This document shows positions 16,801 to 26,974 of a DNA stretch of 64,000 bases, piece after piece. Positions within the stretch are counted from its first letter, which is position 1. Each line of letters begins with the position of its first letter. Position numbers and translations under genes: made by a program. The DNA is from Schizochytrium sp. TIO01. Taxonomy: Eukaryota; Sar; Bigyra; Thraustochytrida; Thraustochytriidae. The notes beneath the pieces are model-generated. The model was not told the origin of the DNA. It was given only the letters and a program-made list of their open reading frames with translations, and searched no databases. The stretch is taken from NCBI GenBank assembly GCA_004764695.1, contig SMSO01000035.1, forward strand, positions 60,001 through 124,000, written 5' to 3'.

Positions 16801-18409
16801 TGCTCACAACAATGCAAAGCCACGATGGCATCGATTGAACCCAATGCTGTAAAATAATGTCTCCAAGCAATATCTCAGCATCCAAACATTCATCGATAGC
16901 ATCTAATACAACTACTTGCTTCATCTGCCTGCTGGCCTTTTGTGCAGGGTTCAGAATCAAGGTCTCAAAGACATCGAGGATCGAGTACTTTTCAAATTCA
17001 GGCCGAAAGCATGGTTCTATGAAGTCTGCAAATTTTGGAATGGTTTTGCAAAGTTGCCAGGAAATACTGCACAATGCCTTTTTCGCTTCTCTAGCCACAT
17101 CGCTATCGTGACGGAAAAAGTGATATGCAGCAACGGGAATATGAATTAAGCCTGGGGGCTTTGTGACTTCATCAGCGGAGTTATTTAAATTGGAGTTACT
17201 GCGCAGCTCAAGGGCATCGCCTTGTTTGCATAGCTGTGCCATAACGACGCTCTTTCCAACCCCACCGTCACCTTGAAGAACGAACATTCTATCATTCGTT
17301 TTAAACCACGACGAAACACGATCCCATATCCAGCTTCTGGTACCATTAGTGTAAAAGTCCAACTTTGCCTTTGCCCACCGGCGAGAGTCAACTGGAGCAA
17401 GCGATGCCCAAATATCAAGCATACGAGGCGACCTTGCTTGGAGCGTAGCTGGACTAGATGTATTCTTTCGCTGCTCGATTGCTTCTATCAGCTTTCTGAT
17501 AGCAGTTTCATCAATATGAGAAATGTCAACTGGCGTTTGTTCTGCGAGAGCGAACTGGAATGCTCCACTCCAGTGCGTATGGGTTTGAAGCATCGAAACC
17601 TCAAGAGCTGCAACTACGGTTTTGTCGAACCGCTTGGCATTGCCGTATCGAAATTCACGAAGACAGTTATCACCCCGATATCCACTGTTAACCTTGTTCA
17701 TATACCTTTCAGTGGCAATAACAACGAAAACGTAGGAGTTGTCTATTCCATCAGCCATTGCAGCAGTGATGGGGCCATAAACTTCCTTTTCGTCGAACCA
17801 AACTTTAAGGCCTGACAACTTCGCAATGTGGTCCGCTAACTCGCGTACAATGGCGTGGGTTTTGTTTCCCTCACCCCACTCATGTGACAGAAAGACATCC
17901 CACCCTGGTGGTTTATTTGGGTTTGCCTTGCGCTCTATATCCTTCATCAAATAGCTTAGATTACTTTGAGCTAACTCCTCACTAGAAAAATCATAGTACA
18001 ATTCGCTGGCAAGAGCAGCACCGAGTACTCCTTTCATTTGATTTGGTTTAGCGAGCTCCTTGTCAAGGATCACGGGAAGTAGGTTGTTAGGAACTACTTC
18101 TGAGGCCCTCGTAAGCGCCTTGTTTTGTGTAGCGTGCTGTTCCAGAGAAAAGCTTACTAGTATCACTGCAATCCAAGGTTCTGCGATTACAGTGTCTACG
18201 TCCTCCTCTGATCCGTCAAGCAAGCGGAGGCGGCCATGAAAGAGGGGTTTAAGCAGACCATAGATCTCATCAGCGTCTGCACGATCAGCCCTGTCATGAA
18301 TGATTAGTACTGACACATCGTTCTTCCCCGTACCTTTTCGCTTTTCTTTACGCTGTAAACCTCCCAGGCTTGTAAACGTCGACCTAATCAGTTTTGAAAT
18401 GGAACTCAT
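13802..18409 (-). CDS. TIR-NACHT-WD40 NLR-like protein
   Basis: A single open frame of 1535 residues from ATG 18409; the open frame extends 15 codons further upstream but without an ATG. Domains in order: a diverged TIR-like segment (about 30-150, starting VSVLIIHDRADRADADEI), and a clear TIR domain (about 170-300, with WDVFLSHEW and LKVWFDEKEV). A NACHT NTPase follows, with Walker A GDGGVGKS at 380-387 and Walker B VVVLDAIDE near 499. It is followed by a helical region and about 14 WD repeats (about 870-1530), counted from motifs such as VTLWNLDTG, VRVWNAIDG, IRVWDQFTG and VCVWDTITG. That number fits two seven-bladed propellers. This is a STAND-type intracellular sensor: the propellers would bind a ligand, the NACHT would oligomerise, and the TIR would signal or cleave NAD. 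The role is inferred from family knowledge. A deleted relative lies at 23.8-25.1 kb. Confidence 0.93.
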   Translation of the reverse strand: MSSISKLIRSTFTSLGGLQRKEKRKGTGKNDVSVLIIHDRADRADADEIYGLLKPLFHGRLRLLDGSEEDVDTVIAEPWIAVILVSFSLEQHATQNKALTRASEVVPNNLLPVILDKELAKPNQMKGVLGAALASELYYDFSSEELAQSNLSYLMKDIERKANPNKPPGWDVFLSHEWGEGNKTHAIVRELADHIAKLSGLKVWFDEKEVYGPITAAMADGIDNSYVFVVIATERYMNKVNSGYRGDNCLREFRYGNAKRFDKTVVAALEVSMLQTHTHWSGAFQFALAEQTPVDISHIDETAIRKLIEAIEQRKNTSSPATLQARSPRMLDIWASLAPVDSRRWAKAKLDFYTNGTRSWIWDRVSSWFKTNDRMFVLQGDGGVGKSVVMAQLCKQGDALELRSNSNLNNSADEVTKPPGLIHIPVAAYHFFRHDSDVAREAKKALCSISWQLCKTIPKFADFIEPCFRPEFEKYSILDVFETLILNPAQKASRQMKQVVVLDAIDECLDAEILLGDIILQHWVQSMPSWLCIVVSTRNIPQMELASFQSVTVVAMTLQSDENIRDIKLHINHVLSQSPGVIEPGDIRQSIDLLASRSEGLFLWTTFLPDALRAACNQKGRMLKLEDILEGDQFSGGLGPVFRQHFSRLLTSIGSDRNYHALLTLLVASREPLSKELLIDILKETEENPETILLSAQSFVSASVDGKFSLPHKLMAKWITNKEASGHLHVSKEAGHVALGEYCSSNENDFAHKHTLYHLVKGGLIEKAVQKLDNPAWVLGAILMEGHSLDARHQRLGLLTKDCLQLGLLEFSDTPKLLMKATGALHWNPEELASQILARTTSNEENPLRTKVNTVTPTQTWMRPLRRSLAHASDPLLRVLRNGSEGVNAVSIEGSMIASGSGDGTVTLWNLDTGELRHSLEGHRGSVRCITLTDIFVITGAGQDEELESSEDERSSTHSQSSLNDSTTWTPDNEDSLSDTQSTSSRGEDTECSVLDYSVRTWDARSGKALLTLQGHEKGVTCVAHMPGFVISGSEDKTVRVWNAIDGSEHLVFRKHKRAIVDITIRGTEVVSASKDLTVRIWNARTGLQSQRIKLQDLSDWVIDSLHSVCIINNSIYAATASGSSVTVWDVSFKIQLYEFDDFDDDVTTVAISDRYIVIGSDDQAIRVWDQFTGNELVHLQGHASYVQCVAISDQYVVSGSWDSTVRIWDVSRQSCKQNSNLPVPPHSKEVTCLTTFKTLVATASCDGSICIWDASNGALLHTLLGHSDQVNGLSFSSTSDLASVSDDKSLRLWNSKSGQTLRSLKGHRKKVTCVDFESDIVVSGSYDKTICIWCAASGDKVRTLKGHTKPITCVALELSQNLVASGSDDSTVWVWSLHTGQKRYQLLDNHGEIYCVGFASGGKCLVTVAWDCVVCVWDTITGEQMHSMLGHSEDEDVSELLVAENQQIFTRDTSGKVIGWDIETGLMLPRLKQLKSGFHCLITSLAEERRVPLPMAVGFTTDAEIITCHRLGDVIVVADDAGSVHFLHLNQPQK

Positions 18410-18549
18410 ACTCTGCAGAGAAGGTCTGCGTGATCGCGCTTTGGCTGCGGCCACTTGCCATGCCTCTTTGTCAAGTTAACTCTGTCTGTGCTCCCTAGTT
18501 TAAAAGAAAATGTGTTGAATATTAGGCAGTGTTTGTGTAAGCTTATACT

Positions 18550-18720
18550 TTATATTTTAATTGGATCCGCATCGTTGCACTTTCGATCAAAACACGCTGG
18601 TAACACCTCATTCCAATCGCATCGATAAGCGACGTCGCGCAGGGCTGGGTCAGTAGGATCTAGGGAACTGCATGCCAAGCCCCCATGTCGAATGTAAAAA
18701 ACTAGAATTAAAAGAATCTT
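18550..18720 (-). CDS. Small putative secreted protein, unknown family
   Basis: From the ATG at 18720 the frame encodes 56-57 residues. It starts MKILLILVFYIRHGG, a short hydrophobic leader that could be a weak signal peptide, and is followed by an acidic segment with four cysteines (containing DPALRDVAYRCDWNEV and PACFDRKCND). The family is not recognised. The region downstream of the leader is duplicated in broken form at 10548-10655, so it is a dispersed unit and not a chance ORF. It starts about 140 bp upstream of the TIR-NACHT-WD40 start on the same strand. It could instead be an exon or a relic of a longer gene. Confidence 0.35.
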   Translation of the reverse strand, partial: KILLILVFYIRHGGLACSSLDPTDPALRDVAYRCDWNEVLPACFDRKCNDADPIKI

Positions 18721-18753
18721 CATTTTATTTGTGATACTACCAAAGGAAAGCAA

Positions 18754-21376
18754 CCCAAAAGACTAAGGATTATTGCATGCTCAGTATCCAACTGTATCGA
18801 TGACTCACTGATGAGATACATTGACAAAGTTACTAGAACTTGCTCACCTGTGAAGTATACTGACCTTCCTTCAAATAGTTAGCATCAATGTATCTACATG
18901 ATCATGATCATGCCAGAAAGCTAAGTAAATCAAAATAATCGCATCGTAGTTGAGGTTGCCATTGGTACTTACATACGCAATCTATATTTCCAACAATGCT
19001 TTTAAGATGAGTGGTCTTTTAAAATTACCCAGCTGTAATATACAAATCTACAATAAAAAGCACCTATGATTATCACAGTCTTCTTCGAGCTGAATGTCTT
19101 TAAACTCATAATTAGTATTCACCAAATACGTTTATTTACTGTCCCTCTGAATAAATGCCTCAGTCTACCCAGGCATTATGAAAGACAAAAAATTCTTAGC
19201 ACGTTATTAACCTGGAAAGATCATATATATTTATATCGAAACTACTCGAACCTTTGCATGAAAAGTAGCTATTACCCTGTTTTGATCCAGAATGACTCAA
19301 GTTAGGTTGATCATGATAAAGGGACTATTTATGAATATATACGCTGGAAGAACAATTGAATATGAATGATTTCGCAAGCTAGTATAGCCCATTCTCTGGT
19401 ATTAGTAGGTTGCTAAGAAGCACCGTGTTGATTTTCAAATCTTCCGAGGGAGTGCGATAAAGCATATTTATGGCTTACCATGGCATAATCAAAGTTTGTT
19501 TCAGTTACAGAATATGGTTGTGACAAGCTATGCGGTCAACATTGATTTCTCGTATTATCTGACAGTGAGAGCCTCTTCTCAGTCTTACATAGTTGCAAGC
19601 CTCCTTTTTTCTGTTTCTATTCTGCTCAAATGTTTTAAAACCCAGGAGATAGGCACTCGCTTGAGCTGTTATTTGTGGTCTACCTCTTCGACAATGCTAA
19701 AAGTCTCGCGTCCCCTAATTTTTGGGGTGGGGGACCCCTCCCTCCCTGATCATTCACAGATTCACTTCTCCAAAACACGATGGTGAGAACTTGGCATGCA
19801 TGTGACAACTCTTCAAAAGGTTTGCTATGAGGTCACACGGTTTGGAGGGATGGTCATGAATAAGTGTTGCATCCATCTCTCTGCTTTCCAGAGCAAATTC
19901 ATAGATAGAAGACAGATAAGTGGGGTGCATCGAATCAGAGTTGCAGGAACATAATACTGATTTCTACAGTATTACTAACTAAGCATTGTCGATTTGGGAG
20001 AGAAAATAACTATTCGGAAGACCAATAAAACGCACAGAAAATCAGCCGCAGACGATGCCCGGAGAATCCTTTAGAATGATTATGGCTTACAGCGGTAAGT
20101 GGAAGATTTTGGAAACGCTTGTTTGGTGTACAACTTGTATCTTAGCTACTGAGTCTTGGTCTTTGAAAAGGTATTATGGCATCTACCTATTGGAATAGTG
20201 TTCTTGCTGGCTATAATATTTACGACCCCCTGTAACATCTTGTTTCGCAGTGTTATTTGTGTCATTTGCCAGGAAGCGCTCCCTCAGTTGCTTGTGACTT
20301 ACTCTTTCACATTATGATGGTGAGACTCGTCTAAGCAAGTGCTGAGATTGCCATTCGAAGGTACATGAGCACAAGACATGAACAGAATCCTTGACACACT
20401 ATTCTAAGTCCTAAACTACACGGACTTGTGTATGATAAAAAGATGACTCTATTAAGTACAAAGAGGTGAAATCAAGGAAGCTCAAGAGTGAGAGCCTACT
20501 ACATGTCCCAGGATATATGAAAGAACAACCTAAATCATTGGTTAAGGAAGCGAGTTAACTAACTCCCTAAGTTCTGCGCAATAAAAGTTGAGGTCTATCT
20601 TAGTCTCCTAATTGGCATATGAACCAATTTATCTGGGCATTCATTTCCAGGGACAGTAATCGCTAGCTTTATAAACCTAAGTATACAATGCATTCTTGGA
20701 TCTTGTCTTGCTTTTCAAGTTCCTGGTTTTCACCTTCCCAGTCAATGTCTAGCTGCAACACAAGTGCAAATGGGTCGAGCAATGGGACTTTTTCAAAACG
20801 GCCCGTTTTCGCAAAAACAAGGCTCGAAACGAGCATGGGTAAATATTTTAAATTGGCCTAGAAGTTGTGGAGAATAAGCAAGCATGCCCCTAGATGTTTC
20901 TGGTCCTGAAGCTATAAATCATGGAACCTGGATGTCTGACGAGAAAAGCGTATTTCTAGACTCTACTATCGCTGTCGGCTACAAGACTCGTATGACCAAA
21001 ACGGGTGAGACAGTAATAAGAAGTTGGATTTGGGTAATTCAACGAAGTAGAATTGAATTTTGCATATTTCCCTGGTCACATGTACACCAATCAAGCTGAG
21101 GAGGTGAGTTTCAACAACAACAAGTGATCCAAGACCCTGCACTTGTCGATAGCCTAGGAAACGAAATGACAAACAGTAACTAGAAACATGATGTTCGTTT
21201 TAAAAAGTATGTCTTTAATTTATTTGAATATTGGTTATATCTAGATTTTGTGGTATCTGCAAACGATCTGTCTTCTGAAAGCTTATGTTTTTACATTGGT
21301 ACAATTATAGCTTCTATCTAACATCAAAACAGCCTAATACACGTGATTTGGTATTTGGTTACATTTCTTTCGATAA
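18754..21376. other. Gene-poor spacer
   Basis: Short frames only (all under 100 codons), none with a recognisable motif. AT-rich with no clear repeats. Confidence 0.55.
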
Positions 21377-22411
21377 CTAAGTATACTGATCAAATTTAGC
21401 AGTGTAGGATTCGTAAGATTGTGTGAAAACGGAAGGTAGATCCTGCATACGCTTGTGAGTTTTCGCAAAAACTTCGAGCCGAGTTGGCTCTAGTGTGTAT
21501 CGTTTGCCTTGACTGGAAACGCATACAATTTCTAAATTAAAAACATTTCGAAGGTTGCGGTGTGGCTGGAAGAGAGCTACACGTTGAGGGAAAATCACAA
21601 GTTCAATAAGAATAAACTTGCCACGGCGACGAATGCAAGAACGTTCAACTTTGATTAGAGTATTTTCATTGCGCTGCTTTTCACTAGCAAGAAAAGATCC
21701 ATTGTTCGCGCTGCGCCACGAAATTACGTCTCTGAGGTTGCCATCTTCATAGTAATGCCGGCCAAAATCATCCTTCGACTTACTGGCTTGAAGTCGCGTT
21801 TTACCTGTAGTATACACATCAATCTCTTTTGGCATATGTTTTTGAGACTTGCATGCTATTACAAACCGGATGACACGGAAAGCTGCATACGCATAGTACA
21901 CTGCCAAGTTTGGTTGATGCAGCGCAAAACGAACTGGAGGTTTCTGGACCGACCTTTTCCTCTTCATAGATTTCTTTTTGTCATTTGCTCTTGATTGAAC
22001 AGTGCCTGCTGTGAGGTCATTTGCAGGAGGTGCAAGTGCTGTTGCAATGCTCACAGGAAAGCGCCCATTCGAATGGTGTGTTGAGTCGGTTCCGTAGAGT
22101 GAGCCTGAGTCTGTATCATCTTCTTCTGACAGAAACCCTGGAATAATGTAACCACTCGGTTGGCTTAAGACAGACTTCTCTGTAACTGATTCTGTATGAC
22201 TTGTCTCAGCTCCAACAGCCAACAGTAGGGCTCTCTCTGTCTCGTTGAGCCAGTCTGTGCTCACAACATCTCCTTCAGAAAGGGGTATAGGTTCAATCAA
22301 CTCGCTCTGGCCAATTTTGCTTCGCTTTCTTTCACCGTCCTCAGAAATCTCTTCGTAGCACACTTGTTCATCAGCGCAGCGCTTGCCTAGCACCGTGGTG
22401 CTCGCAGACAT
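21377..22411 (-). CDS. Unknown protein with basic nuclear-type segment
   Basis: 344 residues from ATG 22411 (the open frame runs 11 codons further up without an ATG). The first half is acidic and Ser/Thr-rich with a run EEDDTDSGSLYGTD, consistent with disorder. A strongly basic stretch near residues 145-155 (KKKSMKRKRS) could be a nuclear localisation signal. The second half is rich in beta-prone and hydrophobic residues (for example YAYAAFRVIRFVIAC and KFILIELVIF) and looks folded. No family is recognised. It stands alone between the TIR-NACHT-WD40 gene and its deleted relative. Function unknown. Confidence 0.7.
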   Translation of the reverse strand: MSASTTVLGKRCADEQVCYEEISEDGERKRSKIGQSELIEPIPLSEGDVVSTDWLNETERALLLAVGAETSHTESVTEKSVLSQPSGYIIPGFLSEEDDTDSGSLYGTDSTHHSNGRFPVSIATALAPPANDLTAGTVQSRANDKKKSMKRKRSVQKPPVRFALHQPNLAVYYAYAAFRVIRFVIACKSQKHMPKEIDVYTTGKTRLQASKSKDDFGRHYYEDGNLRDVISWRSANNGSFLASEKQRNENTLIKVERSCIRRRGKFILIELVIFPQRVALFQPHRNLRNVFNLEIVCVSSQGKRYTLEPTRLEVFAKTHKRMQDLPSVFTQSYESYTAKFDQYT

Positions 22412-23834
22412 GTTCTTCCAAAGATGAATCGTAGCCTTGCACAATTCAAGTTCTGTTGACGGAGGAGGCGATCATCATCATGTTGTTAAGTACGCCTTAT
22501 AAGTGTTCCTACCTCGCGGGGTTCTGCAACTCAGAGCGCTACCCTTTTCCCTCTTACGATGATGACTACGCTGCTGCTGTCAGCACTTCTAAAGTTACCT
22601 AGGTATAGCCTACTAAAGTATTTTCATTTCATGGTCACGTGCTCAGGTGATACCCTTCCTACCAATACTCCCTAATTACTGTTAATTCTAATGGCTACTA
22701 GAGTGCTTTTCGTTTCTATTTTTTAAAGTTAAAAATATATATATAAACTATTTTTCAATAAATTCTTAGGAAACAATGAATAATTATAATAGAAGCAGAT
22801 CAAACAAAACTCGCGTCTCCAAGACACCTACCTTCGTTCCCCCTTGCAATAGTAAGCGCGTGCTTCTCTTTTTTAAGAGTAGAAAGTACTTGGTCTAGAA
22901 CAGGAGAGATAAAACTGGGCGAACTTAGATATTGAAGGCTTCTGAACTCATTATTTTTATATCGGTGCCTCATGCTACTAGTAGATATTTAGGCAGATTG
23001 TTAAGATACTGCTCTCATTCTCTCTCGCAGTCGCTCCTAGAATTAAAAATAAAGATAAGATGCTTGGAAACTAGCCTTATGAGAGAGTATGGTGTATAAG
23101 TAGCAGTAGATGGAACTACCAATACCACTACTACTGCTGCTACTGCTGCTACTACTACTTGAGGTCTATTACTGGGTTGAATGCATAGATACTTGAATCG
23201 CACACAGCATCACACGCTCGCAATCTCAGCTAAAAAGTCTCTGGTAGTGTGAATGGAAGTCAAAGTACATAGTACACTCATAATTTGACAGAAGAAAAAT
23301 ATATATAAATTTGAAATTCAATAAAAGATCTCATTTTCATAGTAACTCTCCATCTAGGTGACTGATTTTTATTTAAAATAAAAAAAAAAAGTTAGTGGTA
23401 CAAAACTGGTAGACAGTTGTAGATTCTGGGCGAACATTGCCAACACCGTGACTTAAAAATAAATAAATATATATATATATATCATATATATCATATTTAA
23501 AGAATTAAAAAAATGATAAATAATAAATAATAAATAAAAGTATTACTAAAAGCGTAGGCGCAAAGCTAGCATTGACTGCACACTTTATATTCTTATTAAT
23601 CCTTTAAAATTTAAAAATGAATTCTCTATTGATCTCTAGAAAGTGGGATAAGGAGAACATGGGTTTATACTATGTCTCGAACTGGCAGGGGAAACTTGAA
23701 TATCTTTAGATATCATTAAACGAGAGGACAGCATTGCAGTGAAATAAGCTACGAAACTTTTACGTTTTTCTAAAGTGCATGCTTCGAAGATGCAAGACGA
23801 TAATATAGAAAAGAGGCATGGGCAATCTGCCAAG
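22412..23834. other. AT-rich spacer with microsatellites
   Basis: No gene seen. It contains a CTA/CTG triplet run at about 23128-23160 and TA-rich runs at 23466-23490 and near 22735. Confidence 0.55.
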
Positions 23835-25110
23835 TCATGACTTTGCCTGCTCATTTTCTCGGCGAACAAAATGCACACCTCCACCCGTATCAGCAACAAT
23901 CAACATATCATCGAGACCTAAACATTCCTTGATCTGGTGGTCAGCAGTAAATGAAACGTATCCATTCCAATTGGAGAAAGAAGACTTTGATACACTTCAT
24001 TTCCGCCTACAGCTTCCATAAAATGTTGAAGGTACTTACGAAACATTCCACCGAGACCAACTGGGAAGATGTCTTTATTCAAATCATCATGCTGCCTTTG
24101 GTTTTGCGCAGTTTTTCAAGCGTATCAACCCACAAGAAGGGACCCTCCGATCGCTCTGTCAGGATGTCAATGATTTGATCCGCAGCCCGTGGGTCAAGTA
24201 GACCAGGCTGGTACAATAAGGTAAGCTTGAGATGTTTTTGAAGGTCTTCCAAAAAAGAAACGTCGCTCCATTCAAGCTTGGTGGGATGGAAATCCCGCAT
24301 AGATTTAGGGATTTCTTTCTCAGGTCGAGTGCTTAACACCAGGCACAACCACGGTGGTAATTCCTGAGTCCAGCGTTGTACAACAACTTCGTCTAGAAAT
24401 TGTTGGGACTTACCGCATTCATCAAGAGCACCAAGAACTGCCACTTGACGAGAAGAATTGTCCTTGCGATCGCCACTATTTATTGTTTTCATCCAGCGTT
24501 CAGTACCCAAAATAGGAAATACTTTAGATCCTTTGATCCCGCGAGACATTGCTACGTCAACCATACCTTGCATCTCATGGTCATCAAGCCAGACCTTAAG
24601 ATTATGTTGTTCTTCGAGAATCTGTGCGATCTTTAGTGCTTTGGAGTGAGTCGCCATGCTGGTACCCCACTCGTGAGAATTGAAAACGCCCCAGTCATTG
24701 TCGTATCGCTTACTGTGAGTTCTTTTTCTGAATACTTGAGACAATGGCTTGAACATCTGAAGGATTCTCAAGTGCAGTACAGTATTGCTCATTACTAAGA
24801 ATATAAGCTTACCAGGCCTTCCAGGATTTCTGATTTAACATTCCCTTATCCACTACCACAGGGAGTAGTGAGTTTGGGAGCTTATTGCAGACTGACTTTA
24901 GACCCCCGTGTGAGATACAATGTGCCTGGAGATCTCCACTCACCAAAATCAAGCCAAGTTGAGAAGTTTCAATATTTTTCGTGGTTGTGTTCTGTACTAT
25001 TGGGTATTTAAAAAACGGGTTCAACTTGTCCACTATGTCTTGGGCTCTGTTAAAGTCGCTAGCGTCAAAGACGAGCGCGACGCGGACCTCAGGTAGCGAA
25101 CTCTTGGTTG
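23835..25110 (-). pseudogene. Deleted TIR-NACHT-WD40 pseudogene
   Basis: Homologous in order to the gene at 13802-18409 but about 1.3 kb instead of 4.6 kb. The first TIR-like segment is recognisable as EVRVALVFDASDFNRAQDI and NSLLPVVVDKGML (25110-24810). The second TIR has FNSHEWG and LKVWLDDHEM (24720-24480). The frame then jumps directly from the TIR segment NSGDRKDN into the Walker B region VAVLGALDECG, so the Walker A half of NACHT is missing. The NACHT end (24430-24079) runs to LRKTKG. Only the last blade of the propeller remains, as MLIVADTGGGVHFVRREN with a stop at 23835-23837. Frame breaks occur near 24800 and 24080. The intact paralogue ends similarly (VIVVADDAGSVHFLHLN). Non-functional as read. 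Confidence 0.85.
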
Positions 25111-26974
25111 TGAGACATTCTTTATGAGTATTCCATTGCGCTTGGTTGTCTTTGCCAGCTTTGCCCCAACATGAAAACCGACAGTGCAGAGTCTTGAAGA
25201 TCGACGTCGTTTGAAAGTAGAACTGCTAGCCTGACCCCAGGTGAACAAGTTAAAATGTCACACACTCTTCACTGCGATAGGAGCAATAAGCAAGCCAAGC
25301 AAGGACGCCAGCAGATTGGTATGGGGACAGAGGATCAAGACGAGACCGAGACAACAAGCAGGGTTGTGTCTTTACTATATCGTCTGACGCTTTTGCAACA
25401 CCACAACAATTGTAGGAAGTGTGAGTACCCCTCCTCGCTACGTAACATTTTTCTTGCCCAGGTCTTAAAAGAAAATTATTTGCAATACAGGCATAGCTCA
25501 GAATTCTTACTACCTACTAGCTAGTTATAGCTACGTTAGTTTTAACCCAAGTGAAAGGGTTCAAAGTGTTGATGGCAGACTGACCCGAAGTTGTCCACGT
25601 GCCTTTGTGGTATTACAATTACTAGATACCTAATCAGGCCGATTGTCTAAGTACCCCTACTAGTTTGAATTTCGGCACTTCAGCAACGGGAGTGAAAATC
25701 TTTCACTCAAGTCAAAGATGCACTCGCACCCTATAGACCTAGGTACGCATCTACATAAACATTTCGGCTCGGGTTTGGTTCTCTCTCTAAATGAAAATAT
25801 TGCCACTGACAAATAGTAGGTAGATATATACCTACCTACGTGTCTGAACTTTCACTAGTTAGAGTTAATGAGCTTAATTTTTGAAATTTGTCTAAAATCT
25901 TTTAGCTTGGGTGAGCCAAAGCAATCACCCGGAGTAGTTATTTTCATTTAAAAAACGCACGCTTCAAGAAGTACCATTGTCTTGCTAGTCCGAGGATAGT
26001 CTTTTACTTTTAAGATAAAGCATATCACTCGGAATGATCAGTAAGAGTGATCATATCACAGGTTCTAGTTCTTGCATATATAGTAATACATGAGTTGCCC
26101 AAGTTTGCTGAATATATTACTTTCACAACCTAGCCAGAGGCTATTTCTATAGCTTTTTTTCTTAACTTGGGCAAAGCTCGAGACAAAACATACTGCTCAA
26201 CACATCCGACGGCTGCGGAACCACACACACCCATATCAGTATTGGGCACCATCTTTTACACATTATCCAATTTCGTGCAGAGCTTACAAGGCCTGATCGA
26301 AAACTTCTAAAGAAGTTGAACTACAACAATGATCAAAGAGAAGAAATGAACGGCCACCACAGATAGTTAGCGAGAGAATCTACATAGTTGCATATAGATC
26401 TACCGTGTATGCAAAATATGTTGATCGCTGTTTTCTTGCCAAGCGTTTATAGACACTGCATAGTTTAATACAGGATGTTGTCCTGCTCATTTTCATATCA
26501 TTTGAGTACATTCCTAATTGCTTCTGTCGTTGTCTTCACTTGCGTAGATTCCATGGCTAGCTTCTTCAAAATTTAATGTTTGGAAAATTTGAGATACTCA
26601 CGATTTTTACACAAAACTGAGGTCATTGCGAGGATGCCTGCAAGTGAGCCTAACTAGGGCTTACATGGTGCCAGATCATTAATTTGAGGTGCAAGAGTAT
26701 GGCCATATTTCCAAGTTGTTCATATCCCAGCTTATAATAGCCCTCCAAATCAAGTATACAGCTTTTAAACAACTTTCATTTTTTTTTTTCCAATAAAATA
26801 TATACATATGACAATTGAAAAAATTAAATTGAAAAAAATAAAAATAATTAAACGGACATTTGTTTTCTTCTTTTTCCAAGTCCTTAGGATTTCACAATGG
26901 CCACTTACTTCAGGGATGGCTTCACTTCATAGAATTGCTGCAAATCGGCAGGTACAGAATCACGACGCGAAGCG
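25111..26974. other. Spacer at the edge of the receptor region
   Basis: No gene recognised. AT-rich, with T-rich and A-rich runs near 26780-26850 just before the PDZ-PA gene. Confidence 0.5.

Noticed and set aside
13727-17815. Plus-strand ORFs across the TIR-NACHT-WD40 gene
   Set aside because: Antisense shadows of a clear 1535-codon gene.
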